DNA of 64,000 nt, from contig NZ_JNWZ01000029.1 of assembly GCF_000716545.1 (NCBI RefSeq), forward strand, positions 1 through 64,000, written 5' to 3'. The notes below the pieces were generated by a model that had not been told where the DNA came from, searched no databases, and saw only the letters and a list, made by a program, of their open reading frames with translations. The stretch's first letter is position 1. Every line of letters starts with the position of its first letter. The DNA comes from Kitasatospora phosalacinea (GTDB lineage Bacteria; Actinomycetota; Actinomycetes; Streptomycetales; Streptomycetaceae). Positions 40,819 to 50,453 of this stretch are shown piece by piece. The position numbers and the translations under genes were made by a program.

Positions 40819-42753
40819 TCAGCCGCGCACGGCCGCGGCGGTGCCCATCAGCCCGGCGACGATCTCCACGCCCTCCCGGGTGAGCACCGACTCGGGGTGG
40901 AACTGCAGTCCGGCGAAGCCGGGCCCGCGCAGCGCGTGCACGTCGCCGGTGCGGGCGTCCCGGGAGACCTCGATCCCCTCGGCGGCCAGCCGCTCGGCCG
41001 CCGCCGCGTCGCAGCGGGCGGTGAAGGTGTTGTAGAAGCCGACGGTGCGGCGGGTGCCGAACAGGTCCACCGCCTCCTGGGCGCCCTGGTAGGGCACCGC
41101 CTTGCGGGCCAGCGGCAGCCCGAGTTGCGCGGAGAGCAGCTGGTGGCTGAGGCAGACCGCGAGCAGCGGCGCGGTGCGCTCCCCGGAGCGGACGGCGGCC
41201 AGTGCGTCGGCGACGACCGGGCGCAGCAGCGCCATCTTCGGGTCGGCCGGGTCGGCCGGGTCGCCGGGGCCGGGGCCGAGCACCAGCGGGCCGCGGTGCG
41301 CGGCGGCCAGTCCGCGCAGCCCGGGGGCGTCGTAGCGGACCACGGTGACGGTGTGGCCGAGCGAGCGCAGCAGGTGGGCGAGCATCGCGGTGAAGGTGTC
41401 CTCGCCGTCCACCACCAGGGTGTCGGCGCCGGGCAGCGGCGCGGCGGGCTGCTGCATCCGCAGCCAGAACGGGGCCAGGCCGGCCCGGCGGGAGTCCAGG
41501 GCGGCCTGCACCCGGTGGTCCTCGCCGAGCCGGGGCCGGGCGGCGCTCTCCTTGGCGGTCCTGGCCGGGCGGGCGCCGATCGCGGAGAGCACCCCGGCGG
41601 CCTTGGCGTGCGTCTCGGCGACCTCGGAGTACGGGTCGGAGTGCCGCACCAGGGTGGCGCCGACCCGGACCACCAGCGAGCCGTCGGCGGGGTCGATGTC
41701 GGCGGCCCGGATGCAGATCGGCGAGTCCAACTGCTGGCCGCCGCTGGCCGAGCGGCCGATCAGGGCGAGCGCGCCGGAGTAGTAGCCGCGCCCGCCGCGC
41801 TCGTACCGGTCGATCACCCGGGTGGCGTTCTGCACGGGGCTGCCGGTGACGGTGGCGGCGAACATGGTCTCCCGCAGCACCTCGCGGACGTCCAGCGAGG
41901 TGCGGCCGCGCAGCTCGTACTCGGTGTGCGCGAGGTGCGACATCTCCTTCAGGCGCGGGCCGAGCACCTGCCCGCCGAGGTCGCCGACCGCGCACATCAT
42001 CTTCAGCTCCTCGTCGACCACCATGGTGAGCTCCTCCAGCTCCTTGGGGTCGCGCAGGAACTCCAGCAGCGAGTCGGCGGTCGGGCCGCCGGCCGGGTAG
42101 CGGTAGGTGCCGGAGATCGGGTTCATCACCACGGTGCCGCCGGACTGCCGGACGTGGACCTCGGGGGAGGCGCCGACCAGCACCCGGTCGCCGGTGTGCA
42201 CCAGGAAGGTCCAGTACGCGCCGCGCTCGTGCTCCAGCAGCCGGCGGAACAGGGTCAGCGCGGTGGCGGTGGAGTACCCGGCCAGCTCGGCCCGGAAGTC
42301 GCGCCGGATCACGAAGTTGGCGCCCTCGCCGCGTCCGATCTCGTCCTCGATCACCCGGCGGACGATGCCCGCGTACTCCTCGTCGTCGATGTCGAACTCC
42401 CCGCCGCGCAGTTCCACCGGGGCGTCGGGCAGCGCGGCCAGCACCTCGGCCAGCGGCAGCGCGTACTGCTCGTCGACGGACAGCGCCCGCAGCGGGGTGC
42501 CGTCCTGGCGGGCCGTGAAGCCGCGCTCGCGGATCTGCGCGTACGGGACGAGGGCCAGCAGGTCGTGCCGCGGGCCGCCGGCCGGGACGCCCGCGGGCAG
42601 CGGGAGGTCGGCCAGCGTCCGGTGGTCGGAGACCTCGCCGACCAGCAGTTCGACGGTGTCGGGGGCGAGTCGGGGCGCGCGCCGGTGCAGCAGGGCGAAG
42701 GCGGGGGCGCCTGGGGCGGCGAGTCGGGCGAGCAGGGCGGCGGTGGTGGTCAC
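40819..42753 (-). CDS. Fused anthranilate synthase (TrpE-TrpG, PhzE-like)
   Basis: A 644-residue fusion of chorismate-binding and glutaminase parts. Residues 1-430 are TrpE/PabB-like (VVMNPISGTYRYPAGG, SHLAHTEYELRGRTSLDV, ATVTGSPVQNATRVI, GYYSGALALIG). Residues 455-644 are a class I glutamine amidotransferase: GPGPGDPADP, the nucleophile in LLAVCLSHQLL, and the His-Glu in LQFHPESVLT. The fusion resembles PhzE and the streptomycete enzyme behind a trp leader. GTG at 42753 follows GGAAGGA. The upstream 27-codon leader with three adjacent Trp codons indicates control by tryptophan, so it is probably the main anthranilate synthase. Confidence 0.92.
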   Translation of the reverse strand: MTTTAALLARLAAPGAPAFALLHRRAPRLAPDTVELLVGEVSDHRTLADLPLPAGVPAGGPRHDLLALVPYAQIRERGFTARQDGTPLRALSVDEQYALPLAEVLAALPDAPVELRGGEFDIDDEEYAGIVRRVIEDEIGRGEGANFVIRRDFRAELAGYSTATALTLFRRLLEHERGAYWTFLVHTGDRVLVGASPEVHVRQSGGTVVMNPISGTYRYPAGGPTADSLLEFLRDPKELEELTMVVDEELKMMCAVGDLGGQVLGPRLKEMSHLAHTEYELRGRTSLDVREVLRETMFAATVTGSPVQNATRVIDRYERGGRGYYSGALALIGRSASGGQQLDSPICIRAADIDPADGSLVVRVGATLVRHSDPYSEVAETHAKAAGVLSAIGARPARTAKESAARPRLGEDHRVQAALDSRRAGLAPFWLRMQQPAAPLPGADTLVVDGEDTFTAMLAHLLRSLGHTVTVVRYDAPGLRGLAAAHRGPLVLGPGPGDPADPADPKMALLRPVVADALAAVRSGERTAPLLAVCLSHQLLSAQLGLPLARKAVPYQGAQEAVDLFGTRRTVGFYNTFTARCDAAAAERLAAEGIEVSRDARTGDVHALRGPGFAGLQFHPESVLTREGVEIVAGLMGTAAAVRG

Positions 42754-42832
42754 GGCTGCGGGTTCCTTCCGGGAGGTTGCTCTGCGGGGGTTCCGCCGCC
42801 TCCGGGAGGCCGTGACGCTGCACACACGCGTC

Positions 42833-42858
42833 GACGGCCGCCCCGGAGGGCGGCCGTC
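42833..42858 (-). terminator. trp attenuator terminator hairpin
   Basis: A perfect 11-bp stem (42833-42843 with 42848-42858) with a four-base loop lies between the leader peptide stop and the anthranilate synthase start. Its position fits the terminator arm of a classic attenuator. No U run follows in the minus direction. Confidence 0.75.
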
Positions 42859-42866
42859 GTTCGTCG

Positions 42867-42950
42867 CTAGGGACGCGCGATCAATGGGCCGCCCAACGGG
42901 CTGGCCCACCACCAGGAGAAGGGGTGCGTCACGGTCACGGACCAGACCAT
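42867..42950 (-). CDS. trpL: trp leader peptide (attenuation)
   Basis: A 27-codon reading frame starting ATG at 42950, with Trp at position 3 and three adjacent Trp codons at 13-15 (HPFSWWWASP). It lies 114 bases upstream of the anthranilate synthase start. A strong hairpin begins eight bases after its stop. The arrangement matches the trpE leader described in Streptomyces venezuelae: when Trp-tRNA is scarce, ribosomes stall on the Trp codons and the terminator fails to form. The peptide itself has no other expected role. Confidence 0.88.
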   Translation of the reverse strand: MVWSVTVTHPFSWWWASPLGGPLIARP

Positions 42951-43047
42951 AGCCCACCGGCGGGCGGCGCGGGGAGGGATCGACGGGATGTCCATTTCCC
43001 GTCTCACCCAGCGGGCGGCACCCCACGTCGCCCCTGCCACCCCGTAG

Positions 43048-44388
<1,341 letters not shown>

Positions 44389-44418
44389 GCCCCCGCGCCC
44401 TGCGGGGCGGATGTGACG

Positions 44419-44463
44419 AAGGCCCCTCCGTTTCCGGGCGGTTCCGGACGGAGGGGCCTTTTT
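44419..44463 (+). terminator. Terminator after DAHP synthase
   Basis: Perfect 12-bp arms (44419-44430 and 44449-44460) followed by a T run (TTTTT through 44463), one of the few textbook terminators here. Confidence 0.9.
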
Positions 44464-44481
44464 CGTACCCGGAGCACCGGG

Positions 44482-44500
44482 TAAGGTAAGCCTCAGCAAA
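44482..44500 (+). promoter_or_regulatory. Iron-box-like site (IdeR/DmdR type) before bfd
   Basis: The 19 bases TAAGGTAAGCCTCAGCAAA match the actinobacterial iron box TTAGGTTAGGCTAACCTAA at 13 of 19 positions, 25 bases before the bfd start. Repression of a ferredoxin of iron release by iron-loaded DmdR would make sense. Binding is not shown. Confidence 0.6.
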
Positions 44501-44525
44501 CCGAACCGATCGGAAGGGGCCGCAC

Positions 44526-44780
44526 ATGTACGTGTGCATGTGCCACGCGGTCACCGAGGCCCAGGTCAAGCAGAAGATCGACGAGGGGGCCAACACCCCC
44601 CGCCGGATAGCCCAGGGCTGCAAGGCCGGCACCGACTGCGGTTCCTGCGTGCGGCGCATCCAGGCGCTGCTCGGCGAGCACGGCGCCCGCCCCTGCCCGA
44701 CCGCCCGGCTGGCCGAACGGCTCGGCCTGGCCGATCCGGCCACCGCTCCCGCCGTCGCCGCCGCCCCGAAGGCCGCCTGA
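44526..44780 (+). CDS. bfd: Bacterioferritin-associated ferredoxin
   Basis: An 84-residue [2Fe-2S] protein that gives electrons to bacterioferritin to release stored iron. The four cluster cysteines are Cys4 and Cys6 (YVCMCHAVTE) and Cys38 and Cys41 (GTDCGSC), the Bfd arrangement. The C-terminal 25 residues are an Ala/Pro tail. ATG at 44526 follows GGAAGGGG. The bacterioferritin gene converges from the other strand 38 bases away, and an iron-box-like site lies upstream, so the pair would respond oppositely to iron. Confidence 0.94.
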   Translation: MYVCMCHAVTEAQVKQKIDEGANTPRRIAQGCKAGTDCGSCVRRIQALLGEHGARPCPTARLAERLGLADPATAPAVAAAPKAA

Positions 44781-44818
44781 CCCGGAGGCCGGCTGGCCCG
44801 CCCGGGCGGTTCCCCGGC

Positions 44819-45298
44819 TCAGCTCTCCGGCTGCTCGATCAGCTGCGCGATGTAGAGCGCCTCGCCGAGCTTGTCCAGCAGCTCCAGCTGGGTGTCCAGG
44901 TAGTCGATGTGGTGTTCCTCGTCGGCGAGGATGGCCTCGAAGATGTTCGCCGAGGTGACGTCGTTCTTGGCCCGCATCACCACGATCCCGCGCCGCAGCC
45001 GGTCGATCGCCTCGACCTCGACCTGCCGGTCGGCCTCGAACATCTCCTTGACCGTCTGCCCGATCCGGACGTGGAACAGCCGCTGGTAGTTGGGCAGGCC
45101 GTCCAGGAAGAGGATCCGGTCGGTCAGCACCTCGGCGTGCTTCATCTCGTCGAAGGACTCGTGCCGGGTGTACTTGGCGAGCTTGGTCCAGCCGAAGTTC
45201 TCCTGCATCTTCGCGTGCAGGAAGTACTGGTTGATGGCGGTGAGTTCGGCGGTCAACTGCTCGTTGAGGAACTCGATGACCTCGGGGTCGCCCTGCAT
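44819..45298 (-). CDS. bfr: Bacterioferritin
   Basis: A 159-residue iron-storage subunit; 24 of them form a hollow shell with haem between dimers. All ferroxidase ligands are present at canonical positions: Glu18, Glu51, His54, Glu94, Glu127 and His130. The haem-ligating Met52 is present in DEMKHAEVL. ATG at 45298 with GGAAGG upstream is used; an upstream ATG at 45319 would break the canonical numbering. It converges with bfd. A palindrome about 80 bases upstream may bind an iron or peroxide regulator. Confidence 0.97.
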   Translation of the reverse strand: MQGDPEVIEFLNEQLTAELTAINQYFLHAKMQENFGWTKLAKYTRHESFDEMKHAEVLTDRILFLDGLPNYQRLFHVRIGQTVKEMFEADRQVEVEAIDRLRRGIVVMRAKNDVTSANIFEAILADEEHHIDYLDTQLELLDKLGEALYIAQLIEQPES

Positions 45299-45373
45299 GG
45301 CCTGCCTTCCTGTGCGCATTCCGGTCGGTGCCCGGATGCCCCGAATCGTGGCAGCTGAACGGGTGCGGTTCCA

Positions 45374-45389
45374 GTAAGTTCACGCTTAC
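45374..45389. promoter_or_regulatory. Palindrome upstream of bacterioferritin gene
   Basis: GTAAG-N6-CTTAC (45374-45378 and 45385-45389) lies 76 bases before the bfr start. It could be an operator of a Fur-type or IdeR-type regulator, but it does not match a consensus I know well. Confidence 0.4.
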
Positions 45390-45597
45390 AGCCGCCCCGG
45401 AGATCGGCTTTTCCGGCCCGCCGACACCGCTGTGACCTGCGGCGACGCGGAAAGCATTGCGCCGTTCGGGGGTATCTCACCCGAACGCCCGCACGCATTC
45501 CCCCCGCGTTTCCCCCCTCCGCCGCGGTGGATTTCCCCGGGGGCGCGCGGCAGGGGCGCGTACGGTTCGGCGCCCGCCGTCTGTCACCATGGAGGAC

Positions 45598-46227
45598 ATG
45601 GGTCAGCACGAAGCGGAACAGCGGCCGGAGACTGACCCGAGGCTCCCCCCGGGGCAGCGGCCGCAGCGCGGCTGGCCGGTCCTCCACTACGGGCCGGTGC
45701 CCCGGTTCAAGCCGCAGAGCTGGGACTTCCAGGTGTTCGGGGCCACCGCCGACGCGGAGAAGGCCGGCTGGGACTTCACCGGCTTCCACGCCCTGCCCAA
45801 GACCACCGTCCGGGGCGACTTCCACTGCGTCACCAAGTTCTCGATGCTCGACAACGAGTGGACCGGCGTCGCCGCCCGGACGGTCCTCGACCTCGTCCCG
45901 CCCGACCCGTCGGTCACCCACGTGATGGTCTGGGCCGAGTACGGCTACAGCGCCAACCTGCGGCTGGCCGACTTCGCCGACCCGTCCACCGTCCTCGCCA
46001 CCCACCACGACGGCCGCGTCCTCACCCTCGAACACGGCTTCCCGGTCCGCCTGGTGGTGCCCCACCTGTACGCCTGGAAGGGCCCCAAGTGGGTGCGCGC
46101 CGTCGAGTACATGCGGGCCGACCGGCGCGGCTTCTGGGAGGAGCGCGGCTACCACAACCTCGCCGACCCGTGGCGCGAGCAGCGCTACTCCTACCAGGAG
46201 GGGCCCGGGGACGGCCCGCTGCGCTGA
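45598..46227 (+). CDS. Sulfite-oxidase-like molybdopterin oxidoreductase (YuiH-like)
   Basis: A 209-residue protein with the molybdopterin-binding fold of sulfite oxidase and MsrP. FHALPKTTVRGDFHCVTKFS contains the cysteine that would bind molybdenum (DFHCVTKFS). ARTVLDLVPPDPSVTHVM and GFPVRLVVPHLYAWKGPKWV, then the conserved FWEERGYHNLADPW ending, are family marks. It has no signal peptide and no haem or dimerisation domain, so it is a small cytoplasmic member whose substrate is unknown. ATG at 45598 is used; ATG at 45589 in the same frame is an alternative. Confidence 0.88.
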   Translation: MGQHEAEQRPETDPRLPPGQRPQRGWPVLHYGPVPRFKPQSWDFQVFGATADAEKAGWDFTGFHALPKTTVRGDFHCVTKFSMLDNEWTGVAARTVLDLVPPDPSVTHVMVWAEYGYSANLRLADFADPSTVLATHHDGRVLTLEHGFPVRLVVPHLYAWKGPKWVRAVEYMRADRRGFWEERGYHNLADPWREQRYSYQEGPGDGPLR

Positions 46228-46243
46228 ACCCCGGGCCCGGGCG

Positions 46244-47986
46244 TCAGAACAGGCTGATGGTGATCGTCACGGTGCTGCCCTGCCTGGCCGGGGTGTCCGC
46301 CGCCGGGGACTGGCCGGTGACCTTGCCGATCGGGATCAGGCCGGCGATCTCCGGCACGAACCCGGCGTCCTGCAGGGCCTTCGTGGCGTCCTCCTTGCTC
46401 ATCCCCTCGACGTCCGGCACCGCGTGCATGCCCTTGGAGACGGTCAGCGCCACCGGCGAACCCGGCGACTGCCGGCTGCCCGCCGCCGGCTCGGTGGAGA
46501 TCACCGAACCCTTCGGCACGGTGTCGCTGTACTCCTCGCGGCTGGTGCCCGCCGTCAGCCGGGCGTCGCCCAGCGCCTTGGCGGCGTCCGCCAGCGGACG
46601 GCCCTTGACGTCCGGCACCTGCACCCGCTCCGGACCGCGCGAGAGCACCACCTTCACCGCGTCGCTCTTGCGGACCCGGGTGCCCACGCCCGGGTCGGTG
46701 GAGATCACCGAGCCCTCCGGCGCCGACTCGCTGAACTGCTCGCTGAACGAGCCGTGCAGGCCGTCCCTGTCCAGCGCCGCCGCCGCCTGCTCCCGGTTCT
46801 GCCCCAGCACGCTCGGCACCGTCGCGTACACCGCGTTGGACAGCGCGTACGTCACTCCGCCGACCAGCAGCAGCACCGCCGCCAGCACCGCCGACCAGAT
46901 CAGCGGCCGCCGCCCGAAGCCGAAGCGGCGGGCGGGGCGCGGCCGGCCGCGCGGCGGGTCGTCGTCCACCGCCGGGCGCACCGGCGGCAGCAGCTCCGGC
47001 GGGACCTCCAGCACGCTGGTGCGGTCCAGCGCCGGGACCTTCTCGATCACCGCGGTGGCCTCGCCCGGGCTGTAGCGCGGGGCGGGCCGGGTCGAGGCGG
47101 GCGGCTCCGCGTCCAACTGCTCGACGGGCAGCGAGCGGCGGGCCCGCTGCACCGAGGCCAGCAGCTCCACCGCGTCCCACGGCCGGTCCTGCGGGTCCCG
47201 GGCGGTCGCCGCCGCCACTATCGCGTCCAGCTCCGGGCCCACCGCGGGGGCGGTCAGCGACGGCGCCGGGACGTCCTCGTGCAGGTGCCGGTACATCACC
47301 TGGGCGGCGTGCTCCCCGGTGTGCGGCTTGACGCCGGTCAGCATCTCGTACAGCAGGATGCCCGCCGCGTAGACGTCCACCCGCTGGTCGGTGGGCTCCT
47401 GGCGGATCTGCTCCGGCGCCAGGTACGAGACGGTGCCCAGCAGCTGGCCGGTCTCGGTGGCCGAGGTGGCCGCCGAGTCGGTGCCCGCCAGCACCCGGAC
47501 CAGGCCGAAGTCGGCGACCTTCACCATGCCGTTGTCGGTGATCAGCACGTTCTCCGGCTTGACGTCCCGGTGCACCAGACCCGCCCGGTGCGCCGCGCCG
47601 AGCGCCGCCAGCACCGGCTCCAGCACGTCCAGCGCGGCCCGCACCGACAGCGCCCCCCGGTCGCGCAGCACCTCGCGCAGGTTGCCGCCCGGCACGTACT
47701 CCATCGCCATGAACACGGCCCGCGGGTCGGCGCCCTGGTCCAGCACGTTCACCACGTTCGGGTGGGCGAGCCGGGCCACCGCCTTGGCCTCCCGGATGAA
47801 GCGCGCCGTGAAGTCGGCGTCCCCCGCCAGCGAGGGGTGCATCACCTTCAGCGCCACGGTGCGGTCCAGCCGGGTGTCGGTGCCCCGGTAGACGGTCGAC
47901 ATGCCGCCGACCGCGATCCGCTGTTCGACCCGGTAGCGGCCGTCGAGCAGCACGCCGTACAGGGGATCGTCGAGGGTCATGTCCAC
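46244..47986 (-). CDS. PASTA-domain Ser/Thr protein kinase (PknL/PkaF-like)
   Basis: A 580-residue membrane kinase. The kinase domain (about residues 18-285) has Lys47 in VALKVMH, the catalytic Asp141 in VHRDVKPENVL, and Asp159 in ADFGLVR. A linker, one transmembrane helix (about 375-397) and three PASTA repeats follow (starting near VPSVLGQ, VPDVKGR and VPDVEGM), which bind peptidoglycan fragments or lipid II. GTG at 47986 is six bases after TAGACT, indicating a leaderless mRNA. In M. tuberculosis PknL phosphorylates Rv2175c; an Rv2175c-like gene lies 3.7 kb away. Confidence 0.94.
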   Translation of the reverse strand: MDMTLDDPLYGVLLDGRYRVEQRIAVGGMSTVYRGTDTRLDRTVALKVMHPSLAGDADFTARFIREAKAVARLAHPNVVNVLDQGADPRAVFMAMEYVPGGNLREVLRDRGALSVRAALDVLEPVLAALGAAHRAGLVHRDVKPENVLITDNGMVKVADFGLVRVLAGTDSAATSATETGQLLGTVSYLAPEQIRQEPTDQRVDVYAAGILLYEMLTGVKPHTGEHAAQVMYRHLHEDVPAPSLTAPAVGPELDAIVAAATARDPQDRPWDAVELLASVQRARRSLPVEQLDAEPPASTRPAPRYSPGEATAVIEKVPALDRTSVLEVPPELLPPVRPAVDDDPPRGRPRPARRFGFGRRPLIWSAVLAAVLLLVGGVTYALSNAVYATVPSVLGQNREQAAAALDRDGLHGSFSEQFSESAPEGSVISTDPGVGTRVRKSDAVKVVLSRGPERVQVPDVKGRPLADAAKALGDARLTAGTSREEYSDTVPKGSVISTEPAAGSRQSPGSPVALTVSKGMHAVPDVEGMSKEDATKALQDAGFVPEIAGLIPIGKVTGQSPAADTPARQGSTVTITISLF

Positions 47987-48104
47987 CCGATGAGTCTAGT
48001 GCCGAGGGGGTGCCGCCCCGGGCGGGCCGGGCACCGGGGCGGGTCGGCGACCCGCCCCGCCACCTGGGACGCCACCCGGCGGCGGCCGGTTCGCCCCCGC
48101 CGGC

Positions 48105-48899
<795 letters not shown>

Positions 48900-49109
48900 T
48901 CAGCCTCCCTGGACGGCGGTGAGGATCTCGACCCGGTCGCCCTCGCCGAGCGCCGTGGCGGACCACGAACCCCGGGGCACCACGGCCTCGTTGACGGCGG
49001 CGGCGACACCGGTGTTGGCGGCCGACACCTCGGCGACCACCACGTCCAGCGTGGTGGCGGCGGGCAGGGTGCGCGGCTCGCCGTTGACGGTCAGGGCGAT
49101 GGTGTTCAT
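48900..49109 (-). CDS. thiS: Sulfur carrier protein ThiS
   Basis: A 69-residue ubiquitin-like protein ending in the Gly-Gly needed for thiocarboxylate formation (LTAVQGG). The start NTIALTVNGEPRTL and PRGSWSATALGEGDRVEIL are typical. ATG at 49109 overlaps the end of thiO (49106-49109), and thiG begins three bases after its stop, so the three are tightly coupled. Confidence 0.95.
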   Translation of the reverse strand: MNTIALTVNGEPRTLPAATTLDVVVAEVSAANTGVAAAVNEAVVPRGSWSATALGEGDRVEILTAVQGG

Positions 49110-50260
49110 GCGGCGGCCTTCGGGGTGAAGCGGGCGGGGGTGAAGTCGGCGGCCAGCGGCGGGAGTTCGCCGGTGGCCAGGTAGTCGGCGAGCAGGTCGG
49201 CGGTGACCGGGGTGAGCAGCACCCCGTTGCGGTAGTGCCCGGTGGCGGCGGCCAGGCCGTCCAGCGCGGTCGGGCCGAGCAGCGGCGCGTTGTCCGGCGA
49301 GCCCGGGCGCAGCCCCGCCCCGGTCTCCACCAGCGGCAACTCGGTGATGCCGGGCACGAGTTCGTGCGCGTCCCGGAGCAGCTCGTAGACGCCGCCCGCG
49401 GTGACGGTGGTGTCGTGGCCCAGCTCCTCGGTGGTCGCGCCGACCACCAGCTCGCCGTCGGCCCGCGGCACCAGGTACAGGTGCTGCCCGCGCACCACCG
49501 CCCGCACGTTGCGGGACAGGAACGGGCCGTGCGCGGTGGGCATCCGCAGCCGCAGCACCTGGCCCTTGACCGGGCGGACGGCCGGCAGCACCCCGGTCGG
49601 CAGGCCCGGCAGCAGGTGGCTGCGCGAACCGGCGGCCAGCACGGTGCGCCCCGCCGTCACCCGCTCGCCGGTCGACAGCCGCACGCCCGCCGCCCGGCCG
49701 CCCTCCACCAGCAGCTCGGCGGCCTCCGCCCGGTGGAACACCACGCCCGCGCGCTCGCAGGCGGCGACCAGCGCGGCGGCCAGGCGGCGGCCGTCCACCT
49801 GGTGGTCCTCGGCGACGTGCAGGCCGCCGCGCACCCCGGGAGCCAGCATCGGCTCCAGCCGGCGGCACTCGCGGCCGGTCAGCCACTCGGACGCCAGGCC
49901 CAACCGGCCGTGGAAGGCGTGCAGTTCGCGCAGCTCCGCGCGGTCGTCGGAGTCCAGCGCGACGGCCAGCGTGCCGGTGGCCCGGTAGCCGGTGTCCAGC
50001 CCGGTCAGCTCGGTCAGCTCGGCGGCGAACGCGGCGTACCGCTCGTTCGACGCCATCCCCAGGCGCAGCAACGGCTCCTCGCCGTACTGGAGTTCCGTCA
50101 CCGGGGCGAGCATGCCCGCGGCGACCCGCGCCGCGCCCCCGCCCGGCCGGGGGTCGACCAGCGCGACCGCCAGGCCGCGCTGCGCCGAGCGCCAGGCGAC
50201 GCCCAGCCCGATGATGCCCCCGCCGACCACCAGCACGTCGGGCGCGTCGGAATGTGCCAC
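49106..50260 (-). CDS. thiO: Glycine oxidase
   Basis: A 384-residue FAD enzyme that oxidises glycine to the imine used by ThiG. The dinucleotide fold is VLVVGGGIIGLGVAWRSAQRG. Other marks are VAAGMLAPVTE, RPVKGQVLRLR, LYLVPRADGELVVGATTEE and the C-terminal GHYRNGVLLTPVTADLLADYL. The start is GTG at 50260, ten bases after GGGAG. An in-frame ATG at 50287 lies inside the riboswitch and is rejected. It heads the thiO-thiS-thiG operon. Confidence 0.95.
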   Translation of the reverse strand: MAHSDAPDVLVVGGGIIGLGVAWRSAQRGLAVALVDPRPGGGAARVAAGMLAPVTELQYGEEPLLRLGMASNERYAAFAAELTELTGLDTGYRATGTLAVALDSDDRAELRELHAFHGRLGLASEWLTGRECRRLEPMLAPGVRGGLHVAEDHQVDGRRLAAALVAACERAGVVFHRAEAAELLVEGGRAAGVRLSTGERVTAGRTVLAAGSRSHLLPGLPTGVLPAVRPVKGQVLRLRMPTAHGPFLSRNVRAVVRGQHLYLVPRADGELVVGATTEELGHDTTVTAGGVYELLRDAHELVPGITELPLVETGAGLRPGSPDNAPLLGPTALDGLAAATGHYRNGVLLTPVTADLLADYLATGELPPLAADFTPARFTPKAAA

Positions 50261-50272
50261 AGCGGCTGAATC

Positions 50273-50360
50273 TCCCTTCGCCGGCATGACCCGGATCAGG
50301 TTCGGACGGTCGCGGGCCGCCGCAGCCCGCCTCTCAGCCCGGTGCGCCGGGCTCCCGTGT
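50273..50360 (-). ncRNA. TPP riboswitch (THI box)
   Basis: Reading on the minus strand, the thiO leader has the fixed blocks of the TPP aptamer: ACGGGAGCCC, then GGGCTGAGAGG, GAACCTGATCCGGGTCATGCC and the closing GCGAAGGGA. The last block also contains the thiO ribosome-binding site (GGGAG), so ligand binding would directly hide it and lower translation of thiO-thiS-thiG. Confidence 0.95.
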
Positions 50361-50453
50361 GAAGTGAAGTCACCCCCACCATAACGCCGGGCCGCCGCCC
50401 ACCCGAAGGCACGGCCCCGGGGCGGCCGTCCGGCGGTGGGTAGGGTGGACGGC

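Noticed and set aside
50285..50287. ATG on the minus strand as thiO start
   Set aside because: It is part of the conserved GGGTCATGCC block of the TPP aptamer; GTG at 50260 has a correctly spaced ribosome site.
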